Below, piece by piece: positions 25,257 to 34,331 of a stretch of DNA of 64,000 nt. Location: the NCBI GenBank assembly GCA_965657335.1, contig CBFHOH010000020.1, forward strand, positions 1 to 64,000, given 5' to 3'. The stretch comes from UBA4582 sp965657335. Lineage in GTDB: Bacteria; Pseudomonadota; Gammaproteobacteria; Pseudomonadales; Azotimanducaceae. A program made the position numbers and the translations under genes. The first letter of the stretch is position 1, and the number at the start of each line of letters is the position of its first letter. The notes beneath the pieces are model-generated. The model was not told the DNA's origin. It saw only the letters and a program-made list of their open reading frames with translations, and did no database searches.

Positions 25257-26510
25257 TTAAAAAGCAGTATTGAATCGGTCGATGCGGTAGGGATGAAGGT
25301 CTATTTTTGCGCGTACGCCTGCGAGTATTTGCTCGACTAAAAATGCGGTCACTGGTCCGAGGGTCATGCCCAAATGCTGATGTCCGAATGCGTAGATAAT
25401 GTTGTTGCTGACGGAAGAAGGGCCAATCACAGGAAGTGAGTCAGGTAATGATGGTCGACAACCCATCCATACTGATTCTTCCTGAATATCCAGTTCGGGC
25501 AGCATGCGCTTGGCTAGCTGACTGAGGCCTCGGATTCGCTGATAGTCTGGAGGATCTTCAACATCTGCGATTTCTACTTGGCTGGTCATTCGCATGCCAG
25601 TTTCCATTGGCGACAGAACAAAGGAATCGTCGCCATTGACGACCGGGCGAGATAACAGGGTGGCTGTGGTGCGGGGGAACATCATATGATAGCCGCGTTC
25701 AGCCGCCAGCATGACTTTGTCTCCCACCATGGTTGCGAGTGTTTTTGAATAGGCACCTGTCGCGATAATCAGTTTGTCAGCTGTCAGCGATGTTGATCCG
25801 CTCGAAACCGTAACAGTGTCGTTACTTGTGTTGATTTGCTCGACACTCATCTTTTGATAGGTCCCGCCGTGAGCGAGTAGGAGTTCTGTCATCTCATGAA
25901 CCAGTGCGCCCGGGTCGGTAATGTGAAGTGCATCTGATTGAAATAAACCGTGAGAAAATTCAGGTGCTAAAGCTGGCTCGAGTTGTCTAATGTCTGATGC
26001 GCCAAGTACCTCATAAGGCACCTGTAAACGGTCCATCAATTGTTGAGCGAAGATCATATTCGCAAAGCTGTTGGTCGATGAAAAAACCTTCAGCCACCCG
26101 ACATCCTTTACATAACGATTTAACGTTGTTTCACCCACAAGTTTTAGCCAGTCGCTGGCGGCGCTGCTGGTGAGTGCATGAAGCCGGTCTGCGTTATGGT
26201 CGACTCGGATACGGCGACTTTGGTTAAGAAACTGGATTAGCCAAGGTAGCGCTTTTAGAAAATAACGGGGTCGCAGGGAAAATGGCGAATGGGGTTGAGT
26301 GAGCATCCTGGCAACATCAAAGACGATGCCAGGTGTTGAGGTTGGCACACAGGAATTGTTAACGATGCCACCTGCATTGCCGAATGACGCGCCGGCAGCC
26401 GGCGCTGTTCTATCTAGCAGGGTAACGGGATAACCTTTTCGTGCAAGGTTGAATGCAATTGACGCACCGATGATTCCTGCACCTGCAACAATGACAGATG
26501 GTCTTGTCAT
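25257..26510 (-). CDS. FAD-dependent D-amino-acid dehydrogenase (DadA-like)
   Basis: DAO-family flavoenzyme of about 417 residues that oxidises D-amino acids (or glycine-type amines) to keto acids. The N-terminal dinucleotide fold is VIVAGAGIIGASIAFNLARKG. Also seen are GASFGNAGGI, a substrate-domain LQVPYEVLGASDIRQLEP and the C-terminal FGHQHLGMTLGPVTAFLVEQ. Start ATG at 26510 gives MTRPSVIVAGAG; the frame is open to 26597, but that stretch lies within the kinase gene. It starts 8 bp after the adenosine kinase stop, suggesting one transcript. The exact amine substrate is not clear from sequence. Confidence 0.85.
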   Translation of the reverse strand: MTRPSVIVAGAGIIGASIAFNLARKGYPVTLLDRTAPAAGASFGNAGGIVNNSCVPTSTPGIVFDVARMLTQPHSPFSLRPRYFLKALPWLIQFLNQSRRIRVDHNADRLHALTSSAASDWLKLVGETTLNRYVKDVGWLKVFSSTNSFANMIFAQQLMDRLQVPYEVLGASDIRQLEPALAPEFSHGLFQSDALHITDPGALVHEMTELLLAHGGTYQKMSVEQINTSNDTVTVSSGSTSLTADKLIIATGAYSKTLATMVGDKVMLAAERGYHMMFPRTTATLLSRPVVNGDDSFVLSPMETGMRMTSQVEIADVEDPPDYQRIRGLSQLAKRMLPELDIQEESVWMGCRPSLPDSLPVIGPSSVSNNIIYAFGHQHLGMTLGPVTAFLVEQILAGVRAKIDLHPYRIDRFNTAF

Positions 26511-26517
26511 GAGATGG

Positions 26518-27507
26518 TTACAAGAGGCCGCGAAGCGCCGCTTGATCGGCGCGAGCACCGAAGCTCGTGACAAGCAATGAAGCTGCCCGGTTTGCAAGAT
26601 CTGCAGACGCCGGAAAACTCATGCCGTGGGTTAAACCATAGAGAAAAGTACCCGCAAATATGTCTCCAGCACCTGTGGTATCTACTGCCTTGGTTGGGAC
26701 GCCGACTGACATGGTTTCCTCTTTACCATCGAAAACCAGTGCGCCTTCTTTACCGCAGGTCATGACGACCTTGCCACAAACGGTTTTTAGGCGAGCCATT
26801 GCGTCCTCTCGGCTGCTTGCAGCCGTCCAAAGCCTAGCTTCATCCTCGTTGCAAAAAATCAAATCAATACCGAGTTCTGCCAGTGCATCAAATGAAGCTC
26901 TGAAGTTCTCAACCATTGCAGGATCAGAGAGGGTCAGAGAAACCTGTACACCTGCGTCTTTTGCAATTTCAATTGTCTCTTGAACAGCGGCAAAAGCAGT
27001 TGGTGAGGTTACCAGATAGCCCTCGATGTAAAGATAAGTAGAGTTTCGAAGCGCTTCGCGGTTTAACTCGTTCGGTGAAAGGGTTTCGGTAATACCGAGA
27101 TGCGTCGTCATCGTGCGCTCTGCGTCGGGGGTGACCATTGATATGCATTTACCCGTAATACCATCCTCGCGGCCGGCATCGAGATTGGTATCAACACCGG
27201 CAATTTTTAGGTCTGACATAAAAAAGTCGCCGGTTTCGTCGCTTGCCACTTTGCAGCTATAAAAGCTGTTAGCGCCAAGCTGTGCCGCGGCAACAATCGT
27301 GTTAGCTGCTGAGCCTCCGCCGGCCTGTTTAATTGCCATGTGCTCGTGTTCGATTTCAAGCAGATTAATGAGTCGTTTGCGCTCTTCGCTGTCGATGAGG
27401 GTCATTAAGCCTTTGCCGACGCCCGCTTTGCTGATGAACGCGTCATCAACTTCATATTCCGTGTCAACGAGTGCATTGCCGATGCCATAAATATCGTATT
27501 TTTTCAC
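26518..27507 (-). CDS. Adenosine kinase (PfkB family)
   Basis: PfkB-type sugar/nucleoside kinase of 329 residues, predicted to phosphorylate adenosine to AMP. The N-terminus KYDIYGIGNALVDTEYEV and AGGSAANTIVAAAQLG are typical of the bacterial adenosine kinase branch. The catalytic and anion-hole motif is DTTGAGDIFAGTF. Start is GTG at 27507 with GGAAACAGCA upstream. It lies between hemL and the DadA-like gene, all on the minus strand. Other PfkB substrates (ribose, inosine) cannot be fully excluded. Confidence 0.85.
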   Translation of the reverse strand: MKKYDIYGIGNALVDTEYEVDDAFISKAGVGKGLMTLIDSEERKRLINLLEIEHEHMAIKQAGGGSAANTIVAAAQLGANSFYSCKVASDETGDFFMSDLKIAGVDTNLDAGREDGITGKCISMVTPDAERTMTTHLGITETLSPNELNREALRNSTYLYIEGYLVTSPTAFAAVQETIEIAKDAGVQVSLTLSDPAMVENFRASFDALAELGIDLIFCNEDEARLWTAASSREDAMARLKTVCGKVVMTCGKEGALVFDGKEETMSVGVPTKAVDTTGAGDIFAGTFLYGLTHGMSFPASADLANRAASLLVTSFGARADQAALRGLL

Positions 27508-27560
27508 TGCTGTTTCCTAGTAACGTAAAGTTTTTGTGAATGTGCCGAATGATTTGCTTG

Positions 27561-28844
27561 CTAGTTGAGTGTCGCAAATACCTTGCTCGCGGCGTCAAGA
27601 GTTCGTTCGATATCCTGCTCCGTATGAGCGCCGGAGACAAAACCGGACTCGAAGGGAGATGGCGCTAGATTAATACCCTGCTCCAGCATGCCATTGAAGA
27701 AAAGATTAAACCTTGCCGCGTCAGCGTCCATGACCTCACTAAATCGTGTGACCGGATCGGCTGCAGTAAAAAAGAAACCAAACATCCCGCCCACCTGATT
27801 GGTTGAGAAGTCGATACCAGCGCTAGCTGCAGCAGTTTTGAGTCCAGTGACCAATTGTTCAGTGCGCATTGATAGTTTTTCAAAAAAGCCCGGTTGTTCA
27901 ATCAGGGACAGTGTTGCTAGGCCTGCGGTCATAGCAATGGGATTTCCCGAAAGCGTGCCAGCCTGATAAACCCCGCCAAGTGGTGCAACAACGCTCATCA
28001 CGTCGCGGCGCCCGCCAAAAGCGCCAACGGGCATGCCGCCACCGATGACTTTACCCAGTGTGGTCAGATCCGGAACGACGTTGTACTGGGCTTGTGCGCC
28101 GCCAAGATTCACTCTAAACCCTGTCATTACCTCGTCGAATATTAGCAATGCGCCCGCTTTGGTGGTTTGGGCTTTAAGCGCTTCAAGAAAGCCAGGCACT
28201 GGCGGCACGCAGCCCATATTACCCGCGATGGGTTCAACAATAACGGCGGCTACTTGATCCCCGGCTTCGGCGAAAAATGCTTCAACTTGCTCGATATTGT
28301 TATATTCGAGCGTGACAGTGTGCTGTGCCACACTCGCGGGTACGCCGAGTGAATCAGGTTCGCCGAGTGTCAGTGCGCCGCTGCCGGCTTTAACCAGCAG
28401 CGCGTCGCAATGACCGTGGTAACAACCTTCAAATTTGACGATCTTATCTCGACCGGTAAATCCTCTTGCAACTCTTATGGCACTCATCGTTGCTTCAGTG
28501 CCAGAACTCACCATGCGAATCATTTCAATATTAGGCATTAACTGCGTGACTTTTTCCGCCATGATGGTTTCGATTTCTGTGGGCGCGCCAAAACTTAATC
28601 CGTGGGAAATGGCTGATTTAACCTGCGCCGCAACTTCCGGGTGATTATGTCCCGCAATCATGGGTCCCCATGAACCGATATAATCGATGTATTGCTTGTC
28701 ATCCTCGTCGGTCAGGTAAGCACCCTCACTGTGCTTAATAAAGAGAGGTTTTCCACCCACCCGCTGGAATGCCCTAACGGGGGAATTAACGCCGCCTGGT
28801 AGTATTTTGTTGGCGTCTTCAAATAAGGTTTCGGAACGTGTCAT
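27561..28844 (-). CDS. hemL: Glutamate-1-semialdehyde 2,1-aminomutase
   Basis: PLP enzyme making 5-aminolevulinate from glutamate 1-semialdehyde, the start of haem synthesis by the C5 route. Start ATG at 28844 (MTRSETLFEDANKILPGGVN) has AGGGC upstream and gives 427 residues, matching E. coli HemL (426). Signatures: VNSPVRAF, SSGTEATMSAIRVARGFTG, YHGHCDALLVKAGSG, IFDEVMTGFR and the PLP-lysine TTLGKVIGGGMPVGAFGG. Divergent from the membrane protein gene at 29052, with about 200 bp between. Haem supply matters here given the many cytochromes at 52-64 kb. Confidence 0.97.
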   Translation of the reverse strand: MTRSETLFEDANKILPGGVNSPVRAFQRVGGKPLFIKHSEGAYLTDEDDKQYIDYIGSWGPMIAGHNHPEVAAQVKSAISHGLSFGAPTEIETIMAEKVTQLMPNIEMIRMVSSGTEATMSAIRVARGFTGRDKIVKFEGCYHGHCDALLVKAGSGALTLGEPDSLGVPASVAQHTVTLEYNNIEQVEAFFAEAGDQVAAVIVEPIAGNMGCVPPVPGFLEALKAQTTKAGALLIFDEVMTGFRVNLGGAQAQYNVVPDLTTLGKVIGGGMPVGAFGGRRDVMSVVAPLGGVYQAGTLSGNPIAMTAGLATLSLIEQPGFFEKLSMRTEQLVTGLKTAAASAGIDFSTNQVGGMFGFFFTAADPVTRFSEVMDADAARFNLFFNGMLEQGINLAPSPFESGFVSGAHTEQDIERTLDAASKVFATLN

Positions 28845-29051
28845 TAAAAATTGCCCTGATTTTTGAGATGCGAATTCAACCACTCATCGAGCAAGGATTC
28901 AAATAGGATTGTGTCCCGTTCGCACCTGAAATGGGAATTAAATCAATAATCGACGGAAATTGGGTACCTTCAGTTCGAAATGGCTTGTTTTAGACCAGTT
29001 TCTGATAAACTACACGACCTTTGGTAGTTTTGAGCTAGTACTTGGAATGAA

Positions 29052-29789
29052 ATGGCGACCGTAAAAGGCAGTAAGCAATACCAGATGGTAGTGATGCCAC
29101 ATCGGCCCTATTACCGTGCGGTTGGGTTTCTGTTTTGTCTGCTTGCGCTGTCGGCGCTCGGTTGGCTGACTTTCAACTATGGTCTGGACCAGGGGATGGC
29201 GACGGAAACCGAGGTTGTGAACGAACGTGATGAATTGCGGTCACAACTAAGCGTGTCGGCCAAGCTTGTTAGCAGCCTGCGCCAAGACATTGCAGACCTT
29301 AAGTTGGGTGGGCAGGTAGACTTAAGAGCGAACGAAGAGATACAGCTGACGATCGAATCACTACAGCAAGAAATAGCGGACCTGAGCGAGGAAATCAGGT
29401 TCTATAAAGGCGTAATGGTGCCAAATGCGAAGGAGCGAGGGCTCAGAATAGAACGGTTGGACATGAAACCTTCTACGGAACCCAGTAGATTCCGTTACAG
29501 CCTCTTACTTACGCAGATTGTCGATAAACACGATTATATTCAGGGTGGCGTGGAAATTAACCTTGTAGGTAAACTAGGAGAAGAGAATCGCAGCCTGTCG
29601 ATGGTTGATTTGGCTGAGGATGAAAAGGAAGACATCCGCTTCAGGTTCCGTTATTTCCAAAATATTGATGGAGAGTTTAATGTCCCAGACGGATTCTCTC
29701 CGAGAGAAATAATGATCGTTGCACAGTCGTCAGGTCGGGGCTCTCAGCGCCTTGAAAAGAAATTCGACTGGCAACTCACAGGGGGATAG
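29052..29789 (+). CDS. Membrane-anchored coiled-coil protein (DUF6776-like)
   Basis: Function unknown. One transmembrane helix near residues 24-42 (GFLFCLLALSALGWLTFNY) is followed by a predicted coiled coil (residues ~55-120, many E, L, Q, R) and a C-terminal domain of about 120 residues with basic end. The same kind of protein precedes erpA in Pseudomonas, and I believe it is the DUF6776 family. It lies 3 bp before the bactofilin gene, so the two are probably co-expressed, hinting at a cell-envelope scaffold role. Confidence 0.72.
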   Translation: MATVKGSKQYQMVVMPHRPYYRAVGFLFCLLALSALGWLTFNYGLDQGMATETEVVNERDELRSQLSVSAKLVSSLRQDIADLKLGGQVDLRANEEIQLTIESLQQEIADLSEEIRFYKGVMVPNAKERGLRIERLDMKPSTEPSRFRYSLLLTQIVDKHDYIQGGVEINLVGKLGEENRSLSMVDLAEDEKEDIRFRFRYFQNIDGEFNVPDGFSPREIMIVAQSSGRGSQRLEKKFDWQLTGG

Positions 29790-29792
29790 CCG

Positions 29793-30302
29793 ATGGCTTT
29801 TTTTCGAAGTGGCAAAAAAACAGAACCAGGGATTTCACTGGTCGCGAACAATTGTGAGGTCGAGGGTGATATTCACTTTAATGATCAATTACTGATTAAC
29901 GGTGTCATTAAAGGGAATGTATACGCTCGCGAAGGCGTCAAGGCCGTGGTAACAGTGAGCGAGAAAGGGTGCGTCAAAGGCGAGATCCGTGTACCCAATG
30001 TGATCATTAACGGAAAGGTGATTGGTGATATCCACTCGAACAAACACGTCGAGCTTGCAGCGAAAGCTGAGATCAAAGGCAATGTTTATTACAACCTGAT
30101 AGAGATGGTGATGGGCAGTCGTGTTGATGGCAATCTGGTGAAAATTTGCGCCGGTGAAGATGCTGATCAGCAAACGGGCAAGCAAGCAGAACCAACAGCG
30201 GTAGAAAATAATGAAAGCGAACATCGAGTAGAGACCGAAGATTTATCAATATCACCGAAGTCTCCGCTGCGCGTGACACCGGTAAAAAGTAAGACGGCCT
30301 GA
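29793..30302 (+). CDS. Bactofilin family cytoskeletal protein
   Basis: Polymer-forming protein of 169 residues with a central right-handed beta-helix (residues ~18-110) visible as repeated short hydrophobic strands: ISLVANNCEVEGDI, LLINGVIKGNVYA, VIINGKVIGDI, VELAAKAEIKGNV. The C-terminus (about 55 residues) is polar and probably disordered. Bactofilins form filaments without nucleotide and organise cell-wall enzymes. An M23 peptidase is encoded 400 bp downstream on the other strand, a frequent association. Confidence 0.88.
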   Translation: MAFFRSGKKTEPGISLVANNCEVEGDIHFNDQLLINGVIKGNVYAREGVKAVVTVSEKGCVKGEIRVPNVIINGKVIGDIHSNKHVELAAKAEIKGNVYYNLIEMVMGSRVDGNLVKICAGEDADQQTGKQAEPTAVENNESEHRVETEDLSISPKSPLRVTPVKSKTA

Positions 30303-30352
30303 AGGCCATAACAGCAAAAGATTTAGAAAACCCCTGATGGATTAGATGAAAA

Positions 30353-30709
30353 ATGAGCGATACGACACAGATAGTTGTCCCACTGGGATTAAACTTTACG
30401 AATTCTGCAGCGAAAAAAGCGGGCGTGCTGATCGCCGAAGAAGAAAATACTGAGCTAAAGCTGCGAGTATTTGTCACCGGGGGCGGATGCTCCGGTTTCG
30501 AGTACGGTTTTACCTTCGATGAAGACGTAGAGGACGATGACACGCTAATCGAAAATGATGGTGTAACACTTATTGTTGATGCGCTCAGCTATCAGTATCT
30601 CGTCGGTGCTGAGGTGGATTTTAAAGAAGATCTATCGGGTGCTCGATTTGTAGTAACTAACCCAAACGCAACGACAACTTGCGGCTGCGGTAATTCCTTT
30701 GCGCTTTAG
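30353..30709 (+). CDS. erpA: Iron-sulfur cluster insertion protein ErpA
   Basis: A-type carrier that delivers [4Fe-4S] clusters to apoproteins. It has 118 residues with the three conserved cysteines in GGGCSGFEYGF and TTCGCGNSF. Such a carrier would be needed for the ferredoxin-type protein at 52-54 kb and for isoprenoid enzymes. It converges with the M23 peptidase gene; the stop codons are 9 bp apart and lie within a short hairpin (TAGGC-TTAAT-GCCTA). Confidence 0.95.
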   Translation: MSDTTQIVVPLGLNFTNSAAKKAGVLIAEEENTELKLRVFVTGGGCSGFEYGFTFDEDVEDDDTLIENDGVTLIVDALSYQYLVGAEVDFKEDLSGARFVVTNPNATTTCGCGNSFAL

Positions 30710-30718
30710 GCTTAATGC

Positions 30719-32077
30719 CTAGTCCTCTGACGGAGCGTACGCATAGTTTGAGCCGCCTGCCACTGAGTTAAGTTTGGCGAGCGTGGGTTGGGTCATCGCT
30801 TGGAATCTTTTAAGGCCAGATTTGCTGATCGGGGAGGCCTTAGGCAGTTTTACCGTGCGTGGATTCCTGTGCACGCCATTAACGAGAAACTCGTAGTGCA
30901 GGTGAGGGGCCGTTGCCCAACCTGTAGCGCCAACGTAACCAATCGTTTGACCTTGTTTAACCGCTTTGCCAGGTCTGATACCTTTCGCAAATGCGGATAG
31001 GTGGAGATATTTGGTCGTATACTGTTGGCCGTGCTGTACCACGATAAAGCGTCCAGAGGCGTTGTTTTGGCGTGTAATTGTCACTTTGCCGTCTCCGGCT
31101 GCCAGCACAGGAGTGCCTTTGTTTGCAGCGTAATCAATCCCGCGATGGGGCATTACCCGCTTGTGGATAGGGTGCAGACGGCGCATGTTGAAGCTTGAGC
31201 TGACATGGGAGTAGTGCACCGGGTCCCGGATAAACGCTTTTCTCAGGCTCGCCCCGTCCTCGGCATAGTAGTCTGAGTCACCAGACTCATTGGTATATCT
31301 CACGGCCTCGAATGTTTTGCCCATATTGTTAAACTGCGCGGCGAGAATATTCCCTTCTTTTACCTTTTCGCCGTCAACGTATATGTCTTCATAGAGCACT
31401 GTAAACGTGTCGTCTTTGCGGATATCCAGAGCAAAGCTGATGTCCCACTGAAACACGTTGCTCAGCTGCATGATCATGTTGTCTGAAATGCCGGCAGCCT
31501 TGCCAGCATGATAAAGAGAGGGTTTGTCCGCTGTAATCGCTGCGGTTTTGTAGGAAATGATAGTCTCAGTTTTGGCAGTCACCCATTCAGCTTCGTACCC
31601 ACCTTCAGCGCGTAATATGCTTAGCGAACGGATTGGGCTCTCAGCATAATTCAGTGCTGTGAGTTTTCCAGCTTCATCAATCTTGAATTTGACTTCTTTT
31701 TTGGGAAGAATTTTCTTAAGAGATTTTACCTCTGCTCCGAGAGACATGACTTCGTGAAGGTCTCTTGGAGATAGGCCAGCGCGGTTAAATATAGCGGCTA
31801 GGCTATCACCCTTGCGAATTGAAATGGTTACCCACTTATCTTCCAATGATGTTGGTTTGAGCGCAAGGGGCTCAGCTTCTATGCTTTCAAGGTCGGCGGC
31901 GACAGAGATGGCCTTTGAGCTCGCGGCCGCGCGCGTTTCTTCCGGCTTTATGGAAAGTGACACGGGTATGCGAGACGTTTCGCTGTTCTCTTCCGCGGGC
32001 AACGCGGTAATAAAAATCAGAAAGCAAAAAGCGGCCGCGATAGCAGTCATTAGGTGATTTTTAGGGTATCTGTTCAT
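30719..32077 (-). CDS. Peptidoglycan DD-endopeptidase, M23 family (MepM-like)
   Basis: Cell-wall hydrolase of 452 residues predicted to cut peptide cross-links during growth. An N-terminal signal/anchor (MTAIAAAFCFLIFITALPA) is followed by an OapA/LysM-like region (WVTISIRKGDSLAAIFNRAG), a Csd3-like middle domain and the C-terminal LytM domain. The LytM zinc motifs are HRGIDYA (HxxxD) and HLHYEF (HxH). In Pseudomonas the equivalent gene lies beside tyrS with anmK between erpA and it; anmK is missing here. Confidence 0.92.
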   Translation of the reverse strand: MNRYPKNHLMTAIAAAFCFLIFITALPAEENSETSRIPVSLSIKPEETRAAASSKAISVAADLESIEAEPLALKPTSLEDKWVTISIRKGDSLAAIFNRAGLSPRDLHEVMSLGAEVKSLKKILPKKEVKFKIDEAGKLTALNYAESPIRSLSILRAEGGYEAEWVTAKTETIISYKTAAITADKPSLYHAGKAAGISDNMIMQLSNVFQWDISFALDIRKDDTFTVLYEDIYVDGEKVKEGNILAAQFNNMGKTFEAVRYTNESGDSDYYAEDGASLRKAFIRDPVHYSHVSSSFNMRRLHPIHKRVMPHRGIDYAANKGTPVLAAGDGKVTITRQNNASGRFIVVQHGQQYTTKYLHLSAFAKGIRPGKAVKQGQTIGYVGATGWATAPHLHYEFLVNGVHRNPRTVKLPKASPISKSGLKRFQAMTQPTLAKLNSVAGGSNYAYAPSED

Positions 32078-32369
32078 AGCGTAATTGGCTGTTTGTTGTA
32101 ATTATTGTAGCTTCTTACAAAAAGGTGCTAACTATATAAAAAATATACAAAAAAACAAACTTTTTATTTATGTTGGTGTAATTTGTAGCAGAGGGCTAAG
32201 TTGTGATGAAACTGCCTCTACCCTTGTAATTCCTGTCGCATCAGGTATTTTGCGCCCTTCGTCTATCTGCGAAGCCTGACATAGGAACATCGAATACCGG
32301 TTTTGTTCCGCGAAACAGGGACAGTTTAGCAAACAATCCGCAGTCAAAAAGTGAGCTGGGACAAGAGTT

Positions 32370-33665
32370 ATGGAAATCGAAGAAAATCTTATAGATCAGA
32401 TGCGGTCGTTGGGATTAATCGCTCAGGTGAGTAGTGAGGACTTACTATTAGAGCATTTGAGCTCAGGCTCCCGCACGGTTTACTGCGGATTTGACCCGAC
32501 TGCTGATAGTTTGCATATCGGTAACCTCGTGCCGCTGCTGGCACTCCGGCGATTTCAGCTCGCCGGCCACCGACCGATTCTACTGGTGGGTGGCGCCACC
32601 GGTATGATTGGAGACCCGGGTGGGAGGACCTCAGAGCGGGATTTGAAGCCAGCGGAGACAGTAAAAGCGTTTGTTGAGAAAATTCGTGAGCAGGCCAGCG
32701 CTTTTCTGGATTTTTCCGGTGGGCCCAATTCAGCCATCGTTGTCGACAACGCAAGTTGGACCGAAGGCGTTGGTGTCATCGACTATCTGCGGGATATCGG
32801 TAAACATTTTAGTGTTAACGCGATGATCCAGAAGGACACGGTCAAGCGCAGACTGGAAGATGATAGTCAGGGCATTTCGTACACCGAATTTAGTTATATG
32901 GTTTTGCAATCGTACGATTTTGTTGTCCTGAATCGAGACCATGATTGCTCGATCCAAATGGGAGGCAGCGATCAATGGGGAAATATTACAAGTGGTATTG
33001 ATCTGATAAGACGTATGAACGGCAATCAGGCCTACGCGATAACTTACCCATTAATTACTAACGCTGACGGCACCAAGTTCGGGAAGAGTATGGGGAATGC
33101 CGTTTGGATTGATCCAAATAAAACGTCTCCCTACATGTTTTACCAGTTTTGGCGCAATTGTGGAGACTCGGACGTTATCAAGTACCTGGGCATCTTTACG
33201 TTCCTGACCAGTGAACAAATAAATGAACTCGCTGCAGCGCATGATCAGGACCCGGGCAGCCGGACGGCGCATATTGCGTTGGCGCGAGAAGTCACAAAGC
33301 TTGTACACGGGGAGTCAGGCGTTGAAGCGGCCGAACGCATTAGCACGGCGTTGTTTTCGAACCAGCTCGCATCGCTTGAAGCCGAGGACCTCGCGCAATT
33401 GGCAATGGATGGTTTGCCCTCGAGTCAGTTGACCGGAGATTCGAATCTTATCGATGTGCTGGTCGAATCAGGGCTTGCTATAACGCCCAGAGGTGAAGTG
33501 ACAGTGGGTCAGGCACGCAAGCTGATAAAGAGTAACGCTGTCTCCGTTGATGGAGAAAAAGTCTCCGATCAGGATTTTGTTGTAAAAAAATCGGACGCAC
33601 TGCATGGCCGTTTTCATGTGGTTCAGAAGGGTAAAAAAAATCATCACATGATCGTGATGGACTAA
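32370..33665 (+). CDS. tyrS: Tyrosyl-tRNA synthetase
   Basis: Class I aminoacyl-tRNA synthetase charging tRNA-Tyr. It has 431 residues. The HIGH-type motif is LHIGNLVPL in FDPTADSLHIGN, the KMSKS-type motif KFGKSMG, with the Tyr-binding MGGSDQWGNI. The last ~60 residues are an S4 RNA-binding domain (VTVGQARKLIKSNAVSVDG). This is the TyrRS-S type found in E. coli, as opposed to the shorter TyrZ. Divergent from the M23 gene with 292 bp between. Confidence 0.97.
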   Translation: MEIEENLIDQMRSLGLIAQVSSEDLLLEHLSSGSRTVYCGFDPTADSLHIGNLVPLLALRRFQLAGHRPILLVGGATGMIGDPGGRTSERDLKPAETVKAFVEKIREQASAFLDFSGGPNSAIVVDNASWTEGVGVIDYLRDIGKHFSVNAMIQKDTVKRRLEDDSQGISYTEFSYMVLQSYDFVVLNRDHDCSIQMGGSDQWGNITSGIDLIRRMNGNQAYAITYPLITNADGTKFGKSMGNAVWIDPNKTSPYMFYQFWRNCGDSDVIKYLGIFTFLTSEQINELAAAHDQDPGSRTAHIALAREVTKLVHGESGVEAAERISTALFSNQLASLEAEDLAQLAMDGLPSSQLTGDSNLIDVLVESGLAITPRGEVTVGQARKLIKSNAVSVDGEKVSDQDFVVKKSDALHGRFHVVQKGKKNHHMIVMD

Positions 33666-33667
33666 TC

Positions 33668-33695
33668 TTGTAAATAAGAAAACCGTGCGTATAAT
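33668..33695 (+). promoter_or_regulatory. Sigma-70 promoter upstream of tRNA-Ile
   Basis: TTGTAA and a perfect TATAAT are separated by 16 bases, followed by GC-rich bases (ACGGCCCC) like the discriminator of stringently controlled tRNA/rRNA promoters. It lies 55 bases before the tRNA-Ile gene. It could serve the tRNA pair directly, or be the promoter of an rRNA operon whose 16S gene is missing from this assembly. Confidence 0.65.
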
Positions 33696-33750
33696 ACGGC
33701 CCCTCGTCAACCGGCTCTAAGTAGATCGATTGGCAATCGGATTTCGATTG

Positions 33751-33827
<77 letters not shown>

Positions 33828-33857
33828 ATTGATTGATGATATACTGCGCAACGTTGT

Positions 33858-33899
33858 ACGCAGGAGGTCGCGTTGGAGTCGCACACGACTTCGATCCCG
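33858..33899 (+). pseudogene. Possible degenerate tRNA-Ala fragment
   Basis: Between the two tRNA genes, ACGCAGGAGGTCG (33858-33870) and TTCGATCCCG (33890-33899) are exact copies of the 3' anticodon/variable region and T-loop of the tRNA-Ala gene that follows, but separated by about 19 extra bases. The rest does not fold as a tRNA. It may be a decayed duplicate; chance cannot be ruled out. Confidence 0.3.
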
Positions 33900-33994
33900 G
33901 GTTTGCGTAGCAAGCCTGAAGCAAGAAACTCGCAATGAGTTAGAATAGAAGTACTACCCAGGGCAATATTGTGTTGTCCGAATCCAGTTTTACT

Positions 33995-34070
33995 GGGGCC
34001 ATAGCTCAGCTGGGAGAGCGCCTGCCTTGCACGCAGGAGGTCGGCGGTTCGATCCCGCCTGGCTCCACCA
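33995..34070 (+). tRNA. tRNA-Ala (TGC)
   Basis: 76 nt with encoded CCA. The acceptor stem GGGGCCA/TGGCTCC includes the G3:U70 pair that identifies tRNA-Ala. Anticodon loop is CCTTGCA with TGC, and the T-arm GGCGG-TTCGATC-CCGCC is perfect. It lies 167 bp after tRNA-Ile, the usual order inside 16S-23S spacers, yet no 23S rRNA follows. Confidence 0.99.
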
Positions 34071-34331
34071 AATCTTTATATCGCCGCAACGCCCACCGTC
34101 AAAAAAGCCAAGAAAGCAAAGCACTATAGCGACCGAACAGCGTAAACACGCTCGCGCGTTCTGCGCGTTTTGTTGCTTCCAGACCGAGGGGAGACTGTGA
34201 TGCTATCCATCGATTGCAAACGCATTTGACAGCGTTGTCAATCCGTGGTGCAATTGCGATACCCTCAAAACCTGACGGCACACTTCGTCGATTAATTGCT
34301 ACCCTCCATTCCTTCTTTTTAGGAGCCAAGC

